Assembly (NCBI GenBank): GCA_027008965.1
Contig: JALVDN010000043.1
Location: 1-5,069, forward strand
Source of the DNA: Flavobacteriales bacterium
GTDB lineage: Bacteria; Bacteroidota; Bacteroidia; Flavobacteriales; Flavobacteriaceae
Length of the DNA: 5,069 nt
Direction: 5' to 3'
The notes beneath the pieces are model-generated. The model saw only the letters and a program-made list of their open reading frames with translations. It ran no database searches and had not been told where the DNA came from. The translations under genes were made by a program, and so were the position numbers. Below, piece after piece: positions 1 to 5,069 of the stretch. Position 1 is the first letter of the stretch. Every line of letters starts with the position of its first letter.

Positions 1-584
1 CGCAGCATGTTCTTGAATTAAATAATGAGCAACCGGATGAACCTGTACTTTTCATGAAACCCGATACAGCCATCGTTCCTAAAGGAAACCCGGTATTTCT
101 TCCTGACTTTGCACAAGAATTCCACTATGAAACCGAGATTGTTTTAAAAATAAACCGGCTTGGAAAAGCCATTCCCAAACATCTCGCGCATGGATACTAT
201 GATATGATAGGTTTAGGCTTGGACATCACGGCGCGAGACCTTCAACAAAAATTGAAAGAAAAAGGATTGCCCTGGGAAAAAGCCAAAGCTTTTGATTTTT
301 CGGCTGTAGTAAGTAGAAATTTTATCCCTAAAAGAGAATTTGAAGATTTAAAAGATATAAACTTTTCGCTATACATCAATGGCCAATTGAAACAACAAGG
401 CAACACAAAAGATATGATTTGGCATTTTGACGAACTGGTGAGTTATATTTCCAATTTTTTCACCCTGCGCACCGGCGATTTGATTTTCACAGGAACCCCC
501 GCCGGAGTAGGAAAACTTAATAGAAATGATATTTTGGAAGGTTTTATAGACGACCAATTAATGTTTAATACCAAAGTAAAATGA
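1..584 (+). CDS. Fumarylacetoacetate hydrolase (FAH) family protein, 5' end cut by window edge
   Basis: The reading frame is open to the left edge (from base 3 it reads QHVLELNNEQPDEPVLF before the first in-window ATG at 54), so the true start is outside; roughly ten residues are probably missing, since small FAH-fold proteins are about 200 residues. Counting from the ATG at 54, HYETE (24-28) supplies the ExE metal ligands and GLDITARD (55-62) the metal-binding Asp57. The 29-residue spacing from Glu28 to Asp57 matches the family. GLPWEKAKAFD (71-81) carries the conserved lysine region and GDLIFTGTPAGVG (141-153) the conserved C-terminal signature. These resemble FAHD1-like enzymes, which use Mg2+ to cleave acylpyruvates or decarboxylate oxaloacetate in the cytoplasm; HpcE-like isomerase/decarboxylase activity is an alternative. 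The exact substrate cannot be read from sequence. The stop codon overlaps the cinA start by 4 bases (ATGA), suggesting co-transcription and translational coupling. Confidence 0.93.
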   Translation, partial: QHVLELNNEQPDEPVLFMKPDTAIVPKGNPVFLPDFAQEFHYETEIVLKINRLGKAIPKHLAHGYYDMIGLGLDITARDLQQKLKEKGLPWEKAKAFDFSAVVSRNFIPKREFEDLKDINFSLYINGQLKQQGNTKDMIWHFDELVSYISNFFTLRTGDLIFTGTPAGVGKLNRNDILEGFIDDQLMFNTKVK

Positions 585-1825
585 ATGCTGCCATCCTCAC
601 CATCGGAGATGAACTATTGATAGGTCAAGTGGTGAATACCAATGCCGCTTGGTTGGGCAAGGAACTAACCCGTCTGGGTTTTGATGTTAAAATCATGGTT
701 GCCATTGGCGATAAAGCCGAAGAAATAAAGGACGGCCTTCAAATCTGTGAAAAACGGGCGGATTTAATTGTTGTTTCGGGCGGACTCGGCCCCACGCAAG
801 ATGACATCACAAGGGAAACCATCGCGGAATATTTCGGTAAAAAATTAGTATACCATAAAGATGTTGAAGAACATATCAAAAAACTTTTTGCCCGGATGAA
901 TTATCCTTTCACGGATAACAACAAATCGCAAGCCATGGTTCCGGAAGGAACAAAAATCTTATGGAATTTCTACGGTACGGCCCCGGGCATGTGGTTGGAA
1001 AAAGATGGTAAAATCTTTATTTTCCTCCCGGGTGTTCCCTTTGAAATGAAACACATTTTCACTGAATATCTAAAACCCGAACTGGAAAAAAGGTTCAACC
1101 TTCCAAAACTTGTCATGAAAACCGTATCGGTCTATGGAATTGGTGAAAGCCTGTTGGCTCACCGGTTACAAGAATGGGAAAAACAATTACCCGGGGAAAT
1201 CAAACTGGCCTATCTCCCCTCCCCCAAACGTATCAGACTCAGATTACAAATAAAAACCCATGACATTGAGAAGGCAGAAAAAATAATCGATGAACAAATC
1301 AAAAAGCTTGAAAAATACATCCCCGATTTAACGCTTACCACTGAAACCGAAGATTTGGCACCGGTTGTTCACCGGGTTTTCAAAAACAAGGGATTAACGC
1401 TGTCGGTGGCAGAAAGTTGTACCGGCGGAAATATCATGGGCGGTCTGGTGATGATTCCAGGCGCATCAAAATTCCTAAAAGGTGGAATGGTAACCTATGC
1501 AACCGAAACCAAAATTTCGGCTTTGGGCGTTCCCAGGGAAATTATTAAAAAATATTCCGTTGTCAGTGAAGAAGTAGCCAAAGAAATGGCCCGGCGTGTA
1601 AGAGAAATTTTTAAAACGGATATAGCCATTTCCGTAACCGGTAATGCCGGCCCCGAAAAAGGCGATTCGGATAAAGAAGTAGGCACATGCATCATCGGCG
1701 TAGCAACCGAATATCAAGTTGAAGCACATACATATCTCTTTGGCCAGCCTAGAGAAAAAGCCATTCTGCGAAGCATTTCCAAGGCATACGAATGGGCCAT
1801 TAACAAAGCGGAAGAACTCAAGTAA
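581..1825 (+). CDS. cinA: CinA-family protein: MoCF-like domain plus nicotinamide-nucleotide amidase domain
   Basis: Full-length two-domain CinA, 414 residues, the usual family size. The N-terminal half is the MoaB/MogA-like (COG1058) domain: GDELLIGQVVNTN (9-21), SGGLGPTQDD (66-75) and LPGVPFEM (149-156). A linker region with GIGES (186-190) and LAYLPSP (209-215) leads to the C-terminal PncC-type amidase domain, with AESCTGG (277-283, containing the catalytic Ser279), TGNAGP (353-358) and GQPRE (388-392). In characterised family members the C-terminal domain deamidates nicotinamide mononucleotide to nicotinate mononucleotide, recycling the pyridine nucleotide released by NAD-dependent DNA ligase; the N-terminal domain of some members has ADP-ribose pyrophosphatase activity. 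The historical name refers to competence induction in Gram-positives, which should not be assumed here. The ATG overlaps the upstream stop, and the next gene starts immediately after the TAA. No Shine-Dalgarno is visible. The protein looks intact, with key motifs present in both domains. Confidence 0.97.
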   Translation: MNAAILTIGDELLIGQVVNTNAAWLGKELTRLGFDVKIMVAIGDKAEEIKDGLQICEKRADLIVVSGGLGPTQDDITRETIAEYFGKKLVYHKDVEEHIKKLFARMNYPFTDNNKSQAMVPEGTKILWNFYGTAPGMWLEKDGKIFIFLPGVPFEMKHIFTEYLKPELEKRFNLPKLVMKTVSVYGIGESLLAHRLQEWEKQLPGEIKLAYLPSPKRIRLRLQIKTHDIEKAEKIIDEQIKKLEKYIPDLTLTTETEDLAPVVHRVFKNKGLTLSVAESCTGGNIMGGLVMIPGASKFLKGGMVTYATETKISALGVPREIIKKYSVVSEEVAKEMARRVREIFKTDIAISVTGNAGPEKGDSDKEVGTCIIGVATEYQVEAHTYLFGQPREKAILRSISKAYEWAINKAEELK

Positions 1826-2752
1826 ATGATACTTTTTTTAAAGAAAACAATACACAAAACTCGGCAAAAACTTAAACAATATTTACGCCTTATAAAAGTA
1901 CCCTTTTTTAAGGGCATGAACTTTTATGATCTTTTCAGCATGTATTTCTATGGCGTAATAGATGGTTTCCTTACCATGCGTGCATCCGCCATAGCTTACA
2001 ATTTTTTCATGGCACTCTTTCCTTTTCTCCTCTTTATGTTGAGTTTAATTGCATTCATTCCGGTTCCCGGATTCCAAGAGCAATTTATGGAAATCATCTT
2101 TGATTCTCTTCCCCCAAAAACTCACGAATTGTTTCAAAATATCATTTACGACCTGGCCACCAACAAAAGAGAAAGCCTCCTCTCCATCGGATTGATCTTA
2201 TCCGTAATTTTTTTCACAAACGGTGTAAATGCCATATTAACAGGTTTTGAATCATCCGTCAACAAAATTCAAGATAAACGTAATTTCTACAAACAATACG
2301 GTTATGCTCTCTTCATCTCAATCACTCTAATACTCATCTTGATACTCACCATCTCCGCTGCCATTTATTTTGAAGTATTTGTTTTATATAACCTGAAAAA
2401 ACACGGTGTGATTGATGATATCTCCGCTTGGATCATCTGGAGCAAGAGACTTTTTTATTTCCTAATCATCCTTTTTTCCACATCCATTCTTTACTATTTC
2501 GGCACCCCCGAAGGCAAAAAACTCCCCTTTTTCTCTCCCGGAAGCATCATTTCCAGTGTATTTTTCATACTTGGATTTTACCTTTATTCCCTCTACATTC
2601 TCAATTTCAACAAATACAATCAACTCTACGGATCCATCGGCGCCCTTCTGATTCTACAATTAATGATATATGTTTATGCCATCATCCTACTACTGGGACA
2701 TGAACTGAATATGAGCATCATCAGACTGCAAAACGGATTAAAAACCAATTAA
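1826..2752 (+). CDS. YihY/virulence factor BrkB family integral inner-membrane protein
   Basis: A 308-residue protein with a basic N-terminal cytoplasmic segment (residues 1-35, many Lys/Arg) and about six hydrophobic spans near 56-80, 118-140, 157-188, 205-225, 238-260 and 268-294. Family hallmarks are RASAIAYNFFMALFP (52-66), NGVNAILTGF (132-141) and the C-terminal YNQLYGSIGALLILQL (264-279) followed by GHELN (291-295). Family members are often labelled ribonuclease BN, but that name came from a misassignment; real RNase BN is a soluble metallo-hydrolase, so no nuclease role should be inferred. BrkB was linked to serum resistance in Bordetella, and the general function, perhaps transport, is unknown. 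The ATG abuts the cinA stop with no gap, so it is probably the last gene of the same transcript. An internal Met31 (base 1916) is an alternative start but would remove only the basic tail. No simple terminator follows; the GC-rich block A begins about 40 bases downstream. Confidence 0.93.
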   Translation: MILFLKKTIHKTRQKLKQYLRLIKVPFFKGMNFYDLFSMYFYGVIDGFLTMRASAIAYNFFMALFPFLLFMLSLIAFIPVPGFQEQFMEIIFDSLPPKTHELFQNIIYDLATNKRESLLSIGLILSVIFFTNGVNAILTGFESSVNKIQDKRNFYKQYGYALFISITLILILILTISAAIYFEVFVLYNLKKHGVIDDISAWIIWSKRLFYFLIILFSTSILYYFGTPEGKKLPFFSPGSIISSVFFILGFYLYSLYILNFNKYNQLYGSIGALLILQLMIYVYAIILLLGHELNMSIIRLQNGLKTN

Positions 2753-2821
2753 GCCCAATCAATCTTAACATTTGTAATCATAAAAATTTAGTGGGCGCCT
2801 TATGGCGTGCTCCGTTTAAAT

Positions 2822-2925
2822 CTTGCTCGGCTCAGCCTGCGGATGTAATGTTGGCCTGCGGGGTCTCCCGGCATTCGCCGGCGAGCCTCCTCGGCCAAAC
2901 ATCCGCTCGGCTTCGCCTTCGCAAG
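2822..2925. repeat. Long interrupted inverted repeat (block A hairpin)
   Basis: The two arms pair stepwise on paper: CTTGC (2822-2826) with GCAAG (2921-2925); GGC (2829-2831) with GCC (2915-2917); GCC (2835-2837) with GGC (2909-2911); GCGGATGT (2839-2846) with ACATCCGC (2899-2906); then, across a 4-base AATG bulge, TTGGCC (2851-2856) with GGCCAA (2893-2898); and an apical CCGGC-ATTC-GCCGG hairpin (2868-2881), reinforced by GGTCTC/GAGCC. An outer GCGCC (2795-2799)/GGCGC (2944-2948) match may close it further. The symmetric internal loops suggest a folded RNA or a palindromic interspersed repeat. No T-run follows, so it is not a standard terminator for the upstream operon, although a stem this long could still stop or protect a transcript's 3' end. 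The strand of any transcript is unknown. Confidence 0.75.
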
Positions 2926-2964
2926 GATACCACTTCGCCCGCCGGCGCTTGATGGGAATATCGA

Positions 2965-2981
2965 ACATCGATTAACGATGT
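2965..2981. repeat. Small perfect hairpin in AT-rich spacer
   Basis: ACATCG (2965-2970) and CGATGT (2976-2981) form a 6-bp perfect stem around the 5-base loop ATTAA. It lies beside a CGAACAT word at 2962-2968. The complementary word ATGTTCG recurs at 3049-3055, so this hairpin belongs to a larger inverted arrangement around 2956-3070. It is too weak and lacks a T-run, so it is not a terminator. Confidence 0.55.
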
Positions 2982-2982
2982 A

Positions 2983-3040
2983 TGATTTTAGAATTTTTTG
3001 TCCAACCCTAAATAACGTTTACCGGAAAAATCTAAAATCA
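2983..3040. repeat. AT-rich inverted repeat between the GC-rich blocks
   Basis: TGATTTTAGA (2983-2992) is the exact reverse complement of TCTAAAATCA (3031-3040). The match continues inward past one bulged A with TTTTT (2994-2998) against AAAAA (3026-3030), giving 15 paired bases around a 27-base centre. Outward, CGAACATCGA (2962-2971) on the left corresponds imperfectly to the complement of TCGAATGTTCG (3045-3055) on the right. This could be the terminal repeats of a tiny non-autonomous element, a bidirectional transcription signal, or a linker inside a larger repeat. No flanking target-site duplication was recognised. Confidence 0.65.
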
Positions 3041-3122
3041 GTGTTCGAATGTTCGGTGTTCTTTATTCGAGGGCGGTGTACCGCCCGAGCCTAAGCGCCA
3101 GGGATGGGAGCGATATGAGGCG

Positions 3123-3145
3123 AAGCCCAGGGGCTTGGTTTTTTT
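3123..3145 (+). terminator. Weak intrinsic-terminator-like hairpin with T7 tract
   Basis: AAGCC (3123-3127) and GGCTT (3132-3136) form a 5-bp stem with a CAGG loop. After GG comes a run of seven T (3139-3145). The layout matches a rho-independent terminator on the + strand, but the stem is short and the T-run is offset by two G. The T-run can also pair with an A-run at 3216-3220, so it may be part of the block B fold rather than a stop signal. Confidence 0.35.
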
Positions 3146-3258
3146 GGCGTCCGGGCGGGCTCCGAGCGGTGACGAGGAGACCGCACGGCGGCACGCATCG
3201 GGTTTGGCGCAGGCCAAAAACCGGCCCGGGGCGAGCCGAATTTAAGCGGACAGCCCGG

Positions 3259-3351
3259 CCGGCGCCGCATGCGTGCCGGCAGGCGGGAGGGCGCTCCGTC
3301 GTCCCGAAGCGCCTGCCGGTGTGCCGAAGGCACCACGAATGCGTGCGCCGG
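3259..3351. repeat. Nested inverted repeats resembling a three-way junction
   Basis: The outer stem pairs CCGGCGC-CGCAT (3259-3270) with ATGCG-T-GCGCCGG (3339-3351), 12 bp with one bulged T. Directly inside, CCGGCAGGCG (3276-3285) pairs perfectly with CGCCTGCCGG (3310-3319), 10 bp, extendable by G-U pairs and two Watson-Crick pairs to GCGTG (3271-3275)/TGTGC (3320-3324). The enclosed loop carries GGAG (3286-3289)/CTCC (3294-3297). The third arm is GTGCC-GAA-GGCAC (3321-3333), which competes with the G-U extension. High G+C alone makes short matches common, but a 10-bp perfect stem nested in a 12-bp stem is stronger than expected. Confidence 0.6.
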
Positions 3352-3397
3352 GGCGCCCTGAAAATCTCTTGTCATAAAATTTCTCTATAATTTGCTT

Positions 3398-3405
3398 TAT
3401 TTTTG
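3398..3405 (+). promoter_or_regulatory. Bacteroidota-type -7 promoter box
   Basis: TATTTTTG fits the Bacteroidota primary-sigma -7 consensus TAnnTTTG exactly. It lies in the AT-rich leader of the group 2 genes, with the ATG at 3425, which would leave a leader of only about 15 bases. The best upstream TTG (3369-3371) is farther away than the usual -33 spacing, so the -33 half is poor. A second near-match (TATAATTTG, 3386-3394) sits just upstream. No Shine-Dalgarno precedes the ATG, which is normal for the phylum. Confidence 0.4.
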
Positions 3406-3424
3406 CATGTAAATACTGAATATT

Positions 3425-3787
3425 ATGGAAAAAATAGTTGTTTGGCATAATCCAAGGTGCATGAAAAGTCGTAAGGGACTAAAAACTGTGGAAGATGTGG
3501 CTAAAGCTCATGGTTTGCAAGTGGAAATCAGAAAGTATTTGGAACATCCGCCAACGCATGATGAATTAAAAGATGTGATACGTAAACTGGACATCAAACC
3601 CATTGATTTGATCAGAAAACAAGAGAAAATTTGGAAGGAACTGTTTAAGGGAAAAGATTTGTCGGATGATGAACTGATTGATGCTATGGTGAAGTATCCC
3701 AAGCTCATTGAGCGCCCTATTGTGATTTATAATGACAAAGCCGTGGTAGCACGCCCGGAAGAACGTGTTTTTGATTTGTTTGTATAA
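3425..3787 (+). CDS. ArsC/Spx-family arsenate reductase-like protein (glutaredoxin-dependent type)
   Basis: A 120-residue thioredoxin-fold protein of the ArsC/Spx superfamily (COG1393), close to the size of plasmid and E. coli ArsC. It opens with a beta strand and WHNPRCMKSR (7-16), which places the catalytic Cys at 12, as in E. coli ArsC. The three arginines that bind arsenate in that enzyme have counterparts at Arg64 (LIRKQE), Arg97 (ERPIV) and Arg110 (ARPEE). Known relatives reduce arsenate to arsenite using glutaredoxin/glutathione. However, no arsR, arsB or acr3 gene lies nearby, and the neighbour is a peroxide regulator, so a general thiol-redox role is also plausible. The CMKS motif has one cysteine only, unlike the CxxC of Spx regulators. 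oxyR follows after 10 bases, so the two are probably co-transcribed. The ATG at 3425 aligns with the family N-terminus. Confidence 0.92.
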   Translation: MEKIVVWHNPRCMKSRKGLKTVEDVAKAHGLQVEIRKYLEHPPTHDELKDVIRKLDIKPIDLIRKQEKIWKELFKGKDLSDDELIDAMVKYPKLIERPIVIYNDKAVVARPEERVFDLFV

Positions 3788-3797
3788 AAATAAACCT

Positions 3798-4748
3798 ATG
3801 ACCATCACACAATTGAAATATTTGTTGGCTGTGGCCAAGCATTTAAATTTCACCAAGGCGGCCAAAGAAGTACATGCCACGCAACCTACGTTAAGCATGC
3901 AGATAAAAAACTTGGAGCAAGAGCTGGGGGTGAAAATTTTCGACCGTAATAAAACACCGCTTAAAATCACGGATATAGGGAAAAAAATTATTGAGCAGGC
4001 CAAAAAAATATTGGCGGAAAACGATAAAATCATTGAACTTGTAAATTATGAAAAGGGATATGTAGGCGGTGAACTCAAATTGGGTATCATTCCTACGGTT
4101 TCCACTACTCTACTTCCTATTTTTTTGAAGGATTTTTTAAAAAAATACCCGGAAGTGCATCCGGATATCAAAGAGCTCACAACACAACAAATTATTGACG
4201 GGTTGAAGGAAGGAGAATTGGATGTGGGCATTGCTGCTACACCTTTGGAAGAACCAAGCATTAAAGAATTGGTTTTATATAATGAACCTTTTGTGGGCTT
4301 TATTCCGGAAGGACACAGACTTTATGGGAAAGAAAAATTACACGACTATGATTTGGCGGTGGATGATATTCTTTTGCTTGAGGAGGGACATTGTTTCAGG
4401 GATAATATTTTGAATATTTGTCGTTCGGAAATGAATGATGTTCAAGCTTTCTCAATTGAAACAGGTAACTTTGACACACTCATCAAACTGAGTAAAGAAG
4501 GTTTGGGAATGACCCTTTTACCCTATTTGCATACACTTGATCTGTGTGAGGAAAACAAAAAATATCTAAAAACTTTTGAAAAACCCGAACCTGCCCGAGA
4601 GGTAAGTTTAATTTACAATAAAAATAATTATAAGAGAGGTATGATCAATGCATTGTATAAACACATCAAAGGCATTATACGCGGTATGATTGCATTTTAT
4701 GATGTGCGTATTATCAGTCCGTTACCCCGCAGAATGAGTGATTCATGA
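3798..4748 (+). CDS. oxyR: OxyR-type LysR-family hydrogen peroxide-sensing transcription regulator
   Basis: A 316-residue regulator with a LysR winged helix-turn-helix at residues 1-60 (MTITQLKYLLAVAKHLNFTKAA, then TQPTLSMQIKNLEQELGVKIFDR) and a periplasmic-binding-protein-like effector domain from about 90 to 295. GHCFRDNILNIC places two cysteines at exactly 199 and 208, the positions that form the redox disulfide in E. coli OxyR. Asp202, and Thr100 (IPTV) and Thr129 (ELTTQQ) of the peroxide pocket, are also matched. Oxidised OxyR activates catalase, peroxiredoxin and Dps-type genes; targets cannot be read here. An ATG at 3765 would add 11 residues (MFLICLYKNKP) and overlap the preceding gene, but the 3798 start matches the family N-terminus and the E. 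coli numbering. The C-terminus extends slightly beyond the family end. The TGA overlaps the next ATG by 4 bases. Confidence 0.94.
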   Translation: MTITQLKYLLAVAKHLNFTKAAKEVHATQPTLSMQIKNLEQELGVKIFDRNKTPLKITDIGKKIIEQAKKILAENDKIIELVNYEKGYVGGELKLGIIPTVSTTLLPIFLKDFLKKYPEVHPDIKELTTQQIIDGLKEGELDVGIAATPLEEPSIKELVLYNEPFVGFIPEGHRLYGKEKLHDYDLAVDDILLLEEGHCFRDNILNICRSEMNDVQAFSIETGNFDTLIKLSKEGLGMTLLPYLHTLDLCEENKKYLKTFEKPEPAREVSLIYNKNNYKRGMINALYKHIKGIIRGMIAFYDVRIISPLPRRMSDS

Positions 4749-5069
4749 GACACCTAATATCAGTAGTTTTGTTTTTCACTACCTTTATTTATGCTTATAT
4801 ACGTTACATTTTATATGGTCCATACAAGTTTCCGTACGATTTTTTTCATATATTGAATAAAAGTTTATCATTCACCTCGGCAATACTTCTGTTTTTGATT
4901 GTTTTAAGTTCAAAAAATCTGAATAGAAAAGTATGGGGCAAAACGCTTTTTTGGTTTGTGAATTTCCATATTATTTTATCCTTGATTTTATTTTTTCAAG
5001 GATATTATGATAAAATGTTTTCACAAAATGCGTTGAAATCCATTGGAAGTGTTTTTGGGGGATTATTGG
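4745..5069 (+). CDS. Multi-spanning membrane protein, 3' end cut by window edge; possibly ferric-reductase-like
   Basis: A frame open from the ATG at 4745 to the right edge gives 108 residues with no stop. Three hydrophobic spans are visible, near residues 4-23, 41-56 and 67-84, with little charge inside them. The loop IRYILYGPYKFPYDFFHILNKS (19-40) joins spans 1 and 2, and span 3 contains His75 (NFHIILSL). The pattern of a short first span, an xLNKxLSxT second span and a His in the third resembles ferric-reductase-like or YedZ/MsrQ-like haem membrane proteins, where such histidines bind haem; this is recognition from memory and only tentative. The start overlaps the oxyR stop as ATGA, so it is probably expressed in the same operon and translationally coupled. 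Its place behind a peroxide sensor fits a redox role but does not prove it. It is too short here for a firm family call. Confidence 0.75.
   Translation, partial: MRHLISVVLFFTTFIYAYIRYILYGPYKFPYDFFHILNKSLSFTSAILLFLIVLSSKNLNRKVWGKTLFWFVNFHIILSLILFFQGYYDKMFSQNALKSIGSVFGGLL

Larger units (their letters stand above)
3070..3360. other. GC-rich block B: candidate structured RNA or interspersed repeat
   Basis: About 290 bases of GC-rich sequence with many short complementary arms. GGGCGG-TGTA-CCGCCC (3071-3086) is a 6-bp tetraloop hairpin. AAGCC/GGCTT (3123-3136) is followed by seven T. GCGGT (3166-3170) pairs with ACCGC (3180-3184). TTTGGC-GCAG-GCCAAA (3203-3218) is a 6-bp tetraloop hairpin. A three-part fold occupies 3259-3351. 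A loose direct repeat, GAGCC-few bases-AAGCG, occurs at 3087-3096 and 3233-3248. The word AGGCGAAGCC (3118-3127) recurs inverted in block A (2909-2918). From memory, similar GC-rich intergenic sequence with words such as AAGCGGACAGCCCGG is seen in Bacteroidota genomes, but this is unverified. I do not recognise it as RNase P, tmRNA, SRP RNA, 6S or a known riboswitch. Confidence 0.6.
2753..3424. other. Gene-free intergenic stretch with two GC-rich, hairpin-rich blocks
   Basis: This 672-base gap holds no credible protein gene. From left to right it contains a short AT-rich piece, GC-rich block A (about 2791-2950), an AT-rich spacer with an inverted repeat (about 2956-3070), GC-rich block B (about 3070-3360), and an AT-rich promoter-like leader (3361-3424). 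Hand counts give 78/120 G+C for 2821-2940 and 135/180 for 3181-3360, against roughly 27-50% in sampled lines of the flanking genes. The sharp return to AT-rich sequence at 3361 argues for discrete elements rather than drift. The open frames crossing block B are Arg/Pro/Gly-rich, overlap on both strands and match no family I recognise; they reflect the scarcity of stop codons in GC-rich DNA. Confidence 0.85.

Noticed and set aside
3233..3360. Possible group II intron domain V or other ribozyme fragment, suggested by GAGCCG and strong stems
   Set aside because: The characteristic domain V hairpin with its AGC/CGT-type catalytic triad and bulge is not present, and no reverse transcriptase is nearby.
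3070..3360. RNase P RNA, tmRNA or SRP RNA in block B
   Set aside because: None of the conserved sequence cores that I know for these RNAs could be found on either strand.
3049..3390. 113-residue open frame on the + strand across block B
   Set aside because: It is Arg/Pro/Gly-rich with no recognisable domain, and it overlaps other long open frames on the opposite strand. GC-rich DNA has few stop codons, so open frames arise by chance.
2753..3424. CRISPR array or retron-like cassette
   Set aside because: There are no regularly spaced identical direct repeats, and no cas or reverse transcriptase gene in the window.
3091..3448. Two overlapping minus-strand frames (94 and 68 residues) across block B
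   Set aside because: Same composition effect; one also runs into the start of the ArsC-like gene, and neither shows a plausible protein.
3765..3797. Upstream ATG giving an 11-residue longer OxyR
   Set aside because: It would overlap the preceding gene by 23 bases, and the added residues fall outside the family N-terminus; the 3798 start puts the redox cysteines at 199 and 208.
3566..4033. 155-residue minus-strand frame opposite the ArsC-like and oxyR genes
   Set aside because: It lies antisense to two clearly real genes and shows no family features.

Overview
The window looks like chromosomal DNA from a member of the Bacteroidota. The protein-coding parts are AT-rich, no start codon has a convincing Shine-Dalgarno sequence, a Bacteroidota-style -7 box (TAnnTTTG) lies before one gene group, and the CinA and OxyR proteins read like Bacteroidota versions. 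This assignment is an inference from style, not from a database search, and no species is claimed.

Layout: all six genes are on the + strand, in two tightly packed groups. Group 1 (1-2752) is a fumarylacetoacetate hydrolase-fold enzyme cut by the left edge, then cinA, then a YihY/BrkB-type integral membrane protein. The junctions are a 4-base ATGA overlap and a zero-base gap, so one transcript is likely. Group 2 (3425 to the right edge) is an ArsC/Spx-fold reductase-like protein, an OxyR-type peroxide-sensing LysR regulator, and a multi-spanning membrane protein cut by the right edge. Its junctions are a 10-base gap and a 4-base ATGA overlap.

Between the groups is a 672-base stretch (2753-3424) with no credible gene, and it is the most unusual part of the window. 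It holds two GC-rich blocks (by hand count 65% G+C over 2821-2940 and 75% over 3181-3360) in an otherwise AT-rich neighbourhood. Both are full of inverted repeats. Block A (about 2791-2950) folds on paper into one long interrupted hairpin. Block B (about 3070-3360) contains many hairpins, including a three-way-junction-like arrangement with a 10-bp perfect stem. An AT-rich inverted repeat (2983-3040) lies between them. This could be a structured non-coding RNA, a composite interspersed repeat, or both.

Functionally, group 1 mixes small-molecule clean-up enzymes (an acylpyruvate/oxaloacetate-type hydrolase and NMN deamidase/CinA) with a membrane protein of unknown function. Group 2 looks like a redox-response cassette: a thiol reductase-like protein, a peroxide sensor with both redox cysteines, and a possible haem-type membrane protein. 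No tRNA, rRNA, CRISPR array, transposase or phage gene was seen.
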